Origin: an uncultured Emticicia sp.
GTDB lineage: Bacteria; Bacteroidota; Bacteroidia; Cytophagales; Spirosomataceae
Reading direction: 5' to 3'
Assembly: GCF_937903345.1 (NCBI RefSeq)
Contig: NZ_CALCZQ010000002.1
Coordinates: 1-11,735, forward strand
DNA length: 11,735 bases
Part shown: piece by piece, positions 1-5,172 of the stretch
Numbering within the stretch: position 1 is the first letter of the stretch
Layout: the number at the start of each line of letters is the position of its first letter
Translations under genes and position numbers: made by a program
The notes under the pieces: model-generated
Told to the model about the DNA's origin: nothing
Databases searched by the model: none
Seen by the model: only the letters and a program-made list of their open reading frames with translations

Positions 1-52
1 GAGATCTACACAGGCGAAGACACTCTTTCCCTACACGACGCTCTTCCGATCT
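1..52 (+). other. Illumina TruSeq P5/i5 adapter (assembly contamination)
   Basis: This is synthetic sequence. Positions 1-11 match the end of the P5 flow-cell oligo (GAGATCTACAC). Positions 12-19 are AGGCGAAG, which I recall as the TruSeq HT i5 index D505. Positions 20-52 match the read-1 sequencing primer, ending in GCTCTTCCGATCT. Genomic sequence starts at 53. The adapter means that position 1 is a true contig edge and that the first gene is truncated by the assembly, not by biology. Confidence 0.98.
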
Positions 53-120
53 CAGGGGTAGCATTTACGCTTACTCTCGACTATGAAACGTTTAAGGAAT
101 TATTTGAAAATAAAAAATGA
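53..120 (+). CDS. 3' end of an upstream gene, possibly tamB (partial)
   Basis: An open frame (codons from 55) encodes the last 21 residues of a protein and stops at TGA 118-120. The tail reads GVAFTLTLDY, then ETFKELFENKK: a beta-strand-like alternating segment followed by a charged amphipathic end. The TGA shares bases with the ATG of the next gene (ATGA at 117-120), a layout typical of translational coupling in one operon. The next gene encodes TamL, whose usual partner is the inner-membrane protein TamB, and TamB proteins end in a beta-rich domain, so a TamB C-terminus is reasonable. That identity is inferred from context and shape only. The 5' part is missing because the contig starts in adapter sequence. 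Confidence 0.6.
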
Positions 121-2558
121 GAAAAGTATCGCCCCTAACCCCTAAATGTGAATATATTAAAAGTTATATTTTTTCTTTTTTCAGAAAGAAAATAAAAGAG
201 TGTATCCTTTTCTTTTGTCTTTCATTTTTTTTCAGTTCGTGTTTAGTCAGTAAATATATTCCGCAAGGAGAAAGTCTTTATACTGGTGCAAAAATTATAA
301 CAAATACAGATTCGAGTTTAAATAAAAAACAAACAAAAGCCCTTAACAAACAACTAAAAACAATCATTAGGCCAATACCAAATAGTACAATCTTTGGGTT
401 TCCGTATAAAGTTTGGTTCTATTACGCAACTGGCGAACCCAAGAAAGAAAAAGGTATGAGAAGCTGGTTCAGAATGAAATTTGGTGAAACTCCCCTGCTG
501 GCCAGCAAAAGAGCAGTAAATGTAAATACCGAAATTATCAGTAATTATTTGAATAATGAAGGCTACTTTCGTTCAACTGCTTCAGGGGAATTACTAATGA
601 AAGGTAAAAAAGCGGCAGCGTTTTATACAGTAAACGTGCGACCTCGCTATACAATTGGAAAAGTAGAATTTGTAATAAAAGATAGTATGATCTTGTCCAA
701 AAGTTTACTACAAACCAAAGCCGCTTCATTGCTAAAGGAAGATGAACCTTACCGATTTGACAACATCAAACTTGAGCGTGAGCGTATTGACAAAGCACTG
801 AAACTCAATGGTTATTACTATTTCCGACCTGATTTTTTGATTATCAAAGCCGATACCAATCAGAGCAATCGAAAAGTAAACCTTTTTCTCGAACTCAAAG
901 CTAATATAACTCAAACATCACTCAAGCAATATACCATCAAAGATGTTTTGGTTTATGTCGATGCTCCAGATAGTACATCAATCAAAGGTGTTCAAATAAG
1001 AGGAGGCTTAAATGTTTTTGACTCAAAACGCTCATTTCTACCTAAGGTTTTCAATGATGCCATTGGTTTCAGTAGCGGCCGACTTTATAATAGCCAAACT
1101 CACAATGCCTCACTTTCTAAATTGATAAATCTACGCAATTTCAAGTTCGTCAAAAATCGTTTTGAGATGGTTAACCGCTCTGACTCAGCACAGATTAATG
1201 TCATTTATGATTTGACTTCACTCAAAAAGAAATCCTTACAAACTGAACTAAATGCACTTACTCGCTCCAATAACCTTGCAGGCACACAATTGGGAGCCAG
1301 TTGGCTAAATAGAAATATTTTTAAAGGAGCCGAAATTCTCAAAATTGGTATTAATACAGGTTTTGACTTTCAATTAACAAATAAAAAACTTAATAATGCC
1401 CCAAATCAATATTATCGCTTGGCAGGGGATGCCGACCTTACTTTCCCTAGATTTTTGTTACCTTTTTATAGCGTTAGGGCTGAAAGAAATCAAGATTTAC
1501 CAAAAACAAATATTAACTTGGGTTATGAGCGTTTAGTACAAAAAGGTGTAGCCAGCAATGCTGATAGTAGCACTTATCGCTATAATCAATACACGATTAC
1601 CTCACTCCGGAGCTCATTGAGTTATAGTTTAAGAAAAAATGCGGCCGTTGAGCATCATTTCACTCCAATTTCTATTAATCTGATAAAACCAAAAAATATC
1701 AGTGAAGAGTTTCAGTTACTAATTGATCGAAGTATCAATGCTGGAAATATTCCAGATTTAGTAAGGTATTTAAAGATTTTAGAAACTCGACTAATTTTAG
1801 GTGGGCAATATAATATTGTTTATACACCAATTCAAGTTCCCAAAAGTCGGCATTATTTCTATTTAAATGCAGGAGTTGATATTGCAGGAAATATGGGAGG
1901 TTTACTTACAAAAAAACAAGCTGATGGCTCAAAACAAATCGCTAAGACGGTTTTTGAGCAATATGCCCGCTTCGATTTAGAGACTCGTTATTATATTGAC
2001 TTTACACCAAGCATAAGACTTGCCAATCGAGTAATTTTGGGTTATGGTTTGCCCTACGGAAATTCTAAAAATTTGCCTAATCAAGTAAAACAGTATTTTG
2101 TTGGAGGTAGCAATAGTATTAGAGCATTTAGAGCAAGGTCTATTGGCCCTGGTAATTATAATATCATTGGCGATAGCACTTCCATTTTCACGACTGCATA
2201 CGGCGATGTAAAACTTGAGCTCAACAGTGAGTTACGCATAAAATTAACTCAAATCATTAATTTAGCAATTTTTGCTGATGCTGGAAATATTTGGATGACA
2301 AAATATAACGACGACTCTGGTTTTCCAAAAAGTAGCACTTTTGGTAAAGATTTCTATAAACAATTAGCCGTTGGTGGTGGTTTTGGTTTACGCCTTGATT
2401 TTACTTATGTGAAACTTCGACTTGACCTTGCAACGCCATTCTGCAAGCCGTGGCTGTCCGAAGGAGACCGTTGGGTCATGAAAGACATCAAACCCTTTGA
2501 GAAAGCATGGCGAAAGCAGGATTTAATACTGAATATTGCAGTTGATTATCCATTTTAA
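117..2558 (+). CDS. tamL: TamL: TamA/BamA-family (Omp85) outer-membrane lipoprotein
   Basis: This 813-residue protein is an Omp85-superfamily barrel of the type in which Bacteroidota TamA homologues are lipoproteins (TamL). TamL is thought to work with TamB to insert or move outer-membrane components. The N-terminus has a long basic stretch, a hydrophobic segment (residues 29-40) and a lipobox FSSC with acylated Cys42. It continues with KYIPQGESLYTG, a typical post-lipobox opening for this family. Residues of roughly 45-350 fit POTRA-type periplasmic repeats, and the rest is a beta-barrel. The family signature in barrel loop L6 is visible near residues 661-677 as FVGGSNSIRAF followed by RARSIGPG; the usual RGF is RAF here, as in many relatives. 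The protein ends in an aromatic residue (DYPF), as outer-membrane barrels do. The ATG overlaps the previous stop and no other ATG precedes the lipobox. TamL rather than BamA is chosen because of the lipobox and this opening. Confidence 0.9.
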   Translation: MRKVSPLTPKCEYIKSYIFSFFRKKIKECILFFCLSFFFSSCLVSKYIPQGESLYTGAKIITNTDSSLNKKQTKALNKQLKTIIRPIPNSTIFGFPYKVWFYYATGEPKKEKGMRSWFRMKFGETPLLASKRAVNVNTEIISNYLNNEGYFRSTASGELLMKGKKAAAFYTVNVRPRYTIGKVEFVIKDSMILSKSLLQTKAASLLKEDEPYRFDNIKLERERIDKALKLNGYYYFRPDFLIIKADTNQSNRKVNLFLELKANITQTSLKQYTIKDVLVYVDAPDSTSIKGVQIRGGLNVFDSKRSFLPKVFNDAIGFSSGRLYNSQTHNASLSKLINLRNFKFVKNRFEMVNRSDSAQINVIYDLTSLKKKSLQTELNALTRSNNLAGTQLGASWLNRNIFKGAEILKIGINTGFDFQLTNKKLNNAPNQYYRLAGDADLTFPRFLLPFYSVRAERNQDLPKTNINLGYERLVQKGVASNADSSTYRYNQYTITSLRSSLSYSLRKNAAVEHHFTPISINLIKPKNISEEFQLLIDRSINAGNIPDLVRYLKILETRLILGGQYNIVYTPIQVPKSRHYFYLNAGVDIAGNMGGLLTKKQADGSKQIAKTVFEQYARFDLETRYYIDFTPSIRLANRVILGYGLPYGNSKNLPNQVKQYFVGGSNSIRAFRARSIGPGNYNIIGDSTSIFTTAYGDVKLELNSELRIKLTQIINLAIFADAGNIWMTKYNDDSGFPKSSTFGKDFYKQLAVGGGFGLRLDFTYVKLRLDLATPFCKPWLSEGDRWVMKDIKPFEKAWRKQDLILNIAVDYPF

Positions 2559-2574
2559 TTACTCAAAAAACAAA

Positions 2575-2619
2575 AGGAAGGCTTCCTTTGGAGCGAATGT
2601 CGCCAAGAGAAACCTTCCT
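2575..2619. terminator. Imperfect inverted repeat between convergent tamL and rpoZ
   Basis: The arms AGGAAGG (2575-2581) and CCTTCCT (2613-2619) pair perfectly. Inside them about 13 of 16 positions of the longer arms match, and a short inner stem (CGA/TCG) closes an ATG loop. Read on the - strand, the hairpin is followed by TTTTGTTTTTT, so it is a good intrinsic terminator for rpoZ. On the + strand it is followed only by AAAATTAATT, so termination of tamL is less certain. The left half can also fold alone (AAAGGAA-GGC-TTCCTTT, 2573-2589). Confidence 0.7.
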
Positions 2620-2628
2620 CAAAATTAA

Positions 2629-2934
2629 TTATTCAGCATCCTTCCAACGATATTCTACTTTATCTTCCATAAATTCTTCCAAAGCTACTGAAGTTGGTTT
2701 TGGTTGACGCTCATAGAATCTTGAGATTTCGATTTGTTCACGGTTCTCAAAAATTTCTTCTAAATTATCAATATTTGAAGCAAATTCACCCAATTTCTGG
2801 GTTAATTCTTCTTTAGTTTTTACAGCCACTTGTCTGGCACGTTGCGATGCAATATATACCGACTCATAAACATTACCTGTTTTAGCGGCTAATTTATCGA
2901 CATCTCTTGCAATTATTGAAGGATTTATTGCCAT
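2629..2934 (-). CDS. rpoZ: DNA-directed RNA polymerase subunit omega (RpoZ/Rpb6-like)
   Basis: This 101-residue protein matches the Bacteroidota form of RNA polymerase omega, which helps fold and hold the beta' subunit in the core enzyme. The N-terminal half carries the family pattern MAINPSIIARDVDKLA, then a TGNVYESVYIASQRARQVA helix. The C-terminal half is acidic and helical and ends VEYRWKDAE. The start chosen is the ATG at 2932-2934. An in-frame TTG at 2961 would add nine Asn/Lys-rich residues with no family support. The gene lies 85 nt downstream of bamD on the same strand and may share its transcript. In many Bacteroidota bamD and rpoZ are followed by coaBC; here the cluster ends at a terminator and the convergent tamL gene. 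Confidence 0.88.
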   Translation of the reverse strand: MAINPSIIARDVDKLAAKTGNVYESVYIASQRARQVAVKTKEELTQKLGEFASNIDNLEEIFENREQIEISRFYERQPKPTSVALEEFMEDKVEYRWKDAE

Positions 2935-3019
2935 ATTTTTGTTTTTGTTCCATACTTTCAAAGGAACTTTATTTTTGATTAACTAAAGATCTATACTTTA
3001 AAAACAATTATTTGAAAAT

Positions 3020-3946
3020 TTAACTTTTACCGGCTTTTTCTTCTTTTTTGGTTGCGGCATCCTCTTTCTCTTTAACAACTCTTGCGGCTTCTTTGGCTTT
3101 TAATTCTTTTACTTCCTGCTCGAATTTAACAGCTTTCTCTAAACCTTTTCCAGCACCCACATACACTTTTTCGGCTTGCTTTAAATATTTACTTTTAGGA
3201 AATTTATCAATAAAATCTTCATAAAACTTCAAGGCATCAGAATAGCGTTCTTTTTGTTTAATTTCAAAACTTACCGAAGCCAAATCATATTGAGATTGCA
3301 CTTTCAAAAAAGATAATTCTTCGATATATTCCGAATCCGGAAAATCTTTCTGAAAATTATCTATGGCTACAACAGCCGCTTTAAAGTTTGCAATTGTTAC
3401 ACCACTTGTTTTATAATAAAGTTTAGCCTTTTCATAAGATTTTTCTTCCAAACGATGTCTTAAGTCTTTTAAGTTTTGATTACAGCCATCTGAGTACTTG
3501 CTTTCAGGAAACGAATTTATAAAAGTCTGTAAAGCATCAATAGCAGTAAGAGTACTAGACTGGTCGAGATCAAAATTCGGTGAATCTTTATACATCGAAT
3601 TGGCATACATGTAAAATGCTTCTTCGGCCATAGGACTATTGGCATAAGTTGCATAAAAACTCTTAAACAAATAGGCACTCATGCTAAACTGTTTTTGCTG
3701 AAACTGAGCATAAGCATTATAAAACTGAGCGTTTTCGGCAAGCGAGTCACCTTTCAATAACGGAATGATTTCTTCAAAAAGTATGCCTGCTTTGTAGTAG
3801 TCACCATTTTTGTAATAATCATTAGCAGCCTTATATTTTTCTTCGGTAGTACCTTTCTTTTGAAGCTTCATGAACTTGCTTGAGCAAGACGAAAAAAACA
3901 AAATACTAACAAGTAACAGGGCGATATGTGGTCTTTTTAAAAACAT
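3020..3946 (-). CDS. bamD: Outer-membrane protein assembly factor BamD (lipoprotein)
   Basis: BamD is the essential periplasmic lipoprotein of the BAM complex that receives outer-membrane proteins and contacts BamA. The protein has 308 residues: a short lipoprotein signal with lipobox FSSC (Cys21), then TPR-type helical hairpins. Repeats such as AANDYYKNGDYYKAGILFEE, a following AQFQQKQFSMSAYLFKSF unit, and the recurring FP-(E/D/K)-SKY pattern at repeat ends identify the family. After about residue 270 there is a Lys/Glu-rich tail (KELKAKEAARVVKEKE), a likely charged helix. The start is the ATG at 3944-3946. A longer reading to 4012 was rejected because it would place 22 unrelated residues, and the promoter itself, ahead of the signal peptide. 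The signal lacks an acidic export cluster after the Cys, which fits a periplasm-facing lipoprotein. Confidence 0.93.
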   Translation of the reverse strand: MFLKRPHIALLLVSILFFSSCSSKFMKLQKKGTTEEKYKAANDYYKNGDYYKAGILFEEIIPLLKGDSLAENAQFYNAYAQFQQKQFSMSAYLFKSFYATYANSPMAEEAFYMYANSMYKDSPNFDLDQSSTLTAIDALQTFINSFPESKYSDGCNQNLKDLRHRLEEKSYEKAKLYYKTSGVTIANFKAAVVAIDNFQKDFPDSEYIEELSFLKVQSQYDLASVSFEIKQKERYSDALKFYEDFIDKFPKSKYLKQAEKVYVGAGKGLEKAVKFEQEVKELKAKEAARVVKEKEDAATKKEEKAGKS

Positions 3947-3951
3947 GGGTG

Positions 3952-3959
3952 CAAATATA
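3952..3959 (-). promoter_or_regulatory. bamD promoter, -7 box TATATTTG
   Basis: On the - strand this reads TATATTTG, an exact match to the Bacteroidota TAnnTTTG -7 consensus. It is separated from the bamD ATG by only five bases (CACCC). The -33 element is weak: TTA at 20-nt spacing where TTG is expected. With the usual distance from -7 box to start site, transcription would begin at or next to the start codon, giving a leaderless or almost leaderless mRNA. Confidence 0.6.
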
Positions 3960-4071
3960 ATAAAAATACTACGTTTTTGTAACGAATTATGTAGCTTAAT
4001 TATTTCCAACAATTAAAATATAAATACTTTACAGTCATTATGATACGAAAATTAAACATAATTGGCCTATT

Positions 4072-4854
4072 TTATTCGACTCGTTCTACAGAAACATGCA
4101 TATCACTAAGAAAAATATTTCCAAATTGTGTGGCAAAAGCTACATCACTGGCATCTCGCCCATATGCTAACACTACTCGATTTCCTTTAGGAAGGGTCTG
4201 AGTAGAATCAAAAGTGAACCATTGGTTTTCTAGATAAACCTCAAACCACGCGTGTAAATCCATCGGTTGAAGTTCATACAAATATCCTACCACCATGCGA
4301 GCAGGGATATTTATTGCTCGGCATAATGCGATGCAGAGGTGAGAGAAATCCCGACAAACACCGATTCGACTCAAATTAATGTCGCATGCCGAAGATGATG
4401 AAGAGCTATAACCGTATTCATATACCACATTGCTTCGCACCCACTGGCATATTGCATTGACTTTTTCATAACCAGTCTGAAAATTTTGGATAATTTCATT
4501 AGCCATAATTAAAAATCTATCGGACTCACAATATCTGCTAGGTAATAAGTATATTAAAGCAAAATCGGGTAAATTCTCAATATTTAAAGATCTTGATGCA
4601 AAATTTACATCAATTGTATCGGAGGTTTCGACCACTGACGAAGATTGAATTCGAAAATCCCCAATCGGACTAATTAATCGCTGGCAAAGATTGCCATAAA
4701 TATCTTTGTATTCTGTAAAAGTTGTATGAGGCGAGAAAGAAAAATCTTCGTTTAAAATTTGTTGTGCAGCTCCATTTTGTGGGCGAAGCATTAAAATTAA
4801 AGGAACATTTTCGGGGCATTCGTAAACAATCTGGCAAGCTACTCTTAATTTCAT
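4072..4854 (-). CDS. Transglutaminase-like cysteine protease-fold protein
   Basis: This complete 260-residue protein has the two-domain layout of bacterial transglutaminase-like proteins. The N-terminal beta domain (about 1-105) shows the family words MLRPQNGAAQ and YGNLCQRLISPIGDF. The papain-like transglutaminase core (about 115-220) has a full catalytic triad: Cys167 in GVCRDFSHL, His201 in DLHAWFEVYL and Asp216 in FDSTQT. There is no signal peptide or membrane segment, so it is probably cytoplasmic. Members are thought to act as peptidases or amide-bond enzymes; the substrate is not known. In many bacteria such genes sit beside alpha-E and circularly permuted ATP-grasp genes in a peptide-modification cluster, but neither is present here. 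A Ser6 run (150-155) lies in the loop before the catalytic Cys. The ATG at 4852-4854 opens the first family strand (KLRVACQIVYE). A 125-nt gap and a separate promoter suggest independent transcription from bamD. Confidence 0.85.
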   Translation of the reverse strand: MKLRVACQIVYECPENVPLILMLRPQNGAAQQILNEDFSFSPHTTFTEYKDIYGNLCQRLISPIGDFRIQSSSVVETSDTIDVNFASRSLNIENLPDFALIYLLPSRYCESDRFLIMANEIIQNFQTGYEKVNAICQWVRSNVVYEYGYSSSSSSACDINLSRIGVCRDFSHLCIALCRAINIPARMVVGYLYELQPMDLHAWFEVYLENQWFTFDSTQTLPKGNRVVLAYGRDASDVAFATQFGNIFLSDMHVSVERVE

Positions 4855-4868
4855 TTAGCTATTTTTCA

Positions 4869-4876
4869 TAAAGGTA
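4869..4876 (-). promoter_or_regulatory. Possible -7 box for the transglutaminase-like gene
   Basis: On the - strand this reads TACCTTTA, 7 of 8 positions of TAnnTTTG, ending 14 nt before the ATG. No clear TTG -33 element lies at 19-21 nt spacing, so support is limited. Confidence 0.3.
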
Positions 4877-4902
4877 GTGGAATTAATCAGAAGTATAAAT
4901 CC

Positions 4903-4922
4903 TTTCGTATATTACAACGAAA
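4903..4922. repeat. Inverted repeat TTTCGT-N8-ACGAAA
   Basis: Six-base arms (4903-4908 and 4917-4922) pair perfectly around an 8-nt spacer. The CG step in each arm is uncommon in this AT-rich DNA. It could bind a dimeric regulator of the divergent genes, or fold as a weak RNA hairpin. The function is not known. Confidence 0.4.
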
Positions 4923-4925
4923 ATA

Positions 4926-4949
4926 GATTTAAAATGAATATTTTAAATC
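4926..4949. repeat. Perfect inverted repeat GATTTAAAAT-N4-ATTTTAAATC
   Basis: Ten-base arms (4926-4935 and 4940-4949) are exact reverse complements around GAAT. It sits 3 nt after the previous inverted repeat and 7 nt before the ATGATG of a possible small ORF. No T-run follows, so it is not an obvious terminator. An operator or a leader hairpin is possible, but AT-only arms also arise by chance in such DNA. Confidence 0.45.
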
Positions 4950-5055
4950 AACGATTATGATGTTTAAGGCTAAGTGTTTTATGAAAAAATTACTGGGAGA
5001 ATTTTTTATAAAATTGTTTAAAGATTCATGGTTTGCTACCTTTAATATCATTTGA

Positions 5056-5086
5056 TTGCTTCCTATTTAAAGATCTATTATATTTG
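5056..5086 (+). promoter_or_regulatory. Promoter of the kelch-LRR operon
   Basis: TTG at 5056-5058 and TATATTTG at 5079-5086 are separated by 20 nt. This matches the Bacteroidota -33/-7 layout (TTG, 19-21 nt, TAnnTTTG) with no mismatch in the conserved positions. Transcription would start near 5091-5094, giving a leader of 80-110 nt before the likely TTG start codons. Confidence 0.65.
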
Positions 5087-5172
5087 TTTTGAAATTTGCA
5101 CCAAAAAATTCGGTTAGAATATTATACCAATAAAAATATTCAATTACATTTATTTTAATAAGTATTAATAAT

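Larger units (their letters stand above)
4855..5172. other. 318-nt non-coding region between divergent genes
   Basis: This AT-rich stretch separates the - strand transglutaminase-like gene from the + strand kelch/LRR unit. It contains two adjacent inverted repeats (4903-4922 and 4926-4949) and a promoter for the kelch unit (5056-5086). It also holds a 32-codon + strand ORF (4957-5055, starting ATGATG) encoding a Lys/Phe-rich peptide with the potential to form an amphipathic helix. The ORF has no recognisable relative and may be chance. No RNA gene or riboswitch was recognised. Confidence 0.6.

Noticed and set aside
2981..5080. Recurring AAAGATCT words (near 2986, 4587 and 5069)
   Set aside because: The shared core is 8 bases with unrelated flanks, positions and contexts; chance is sufficient.
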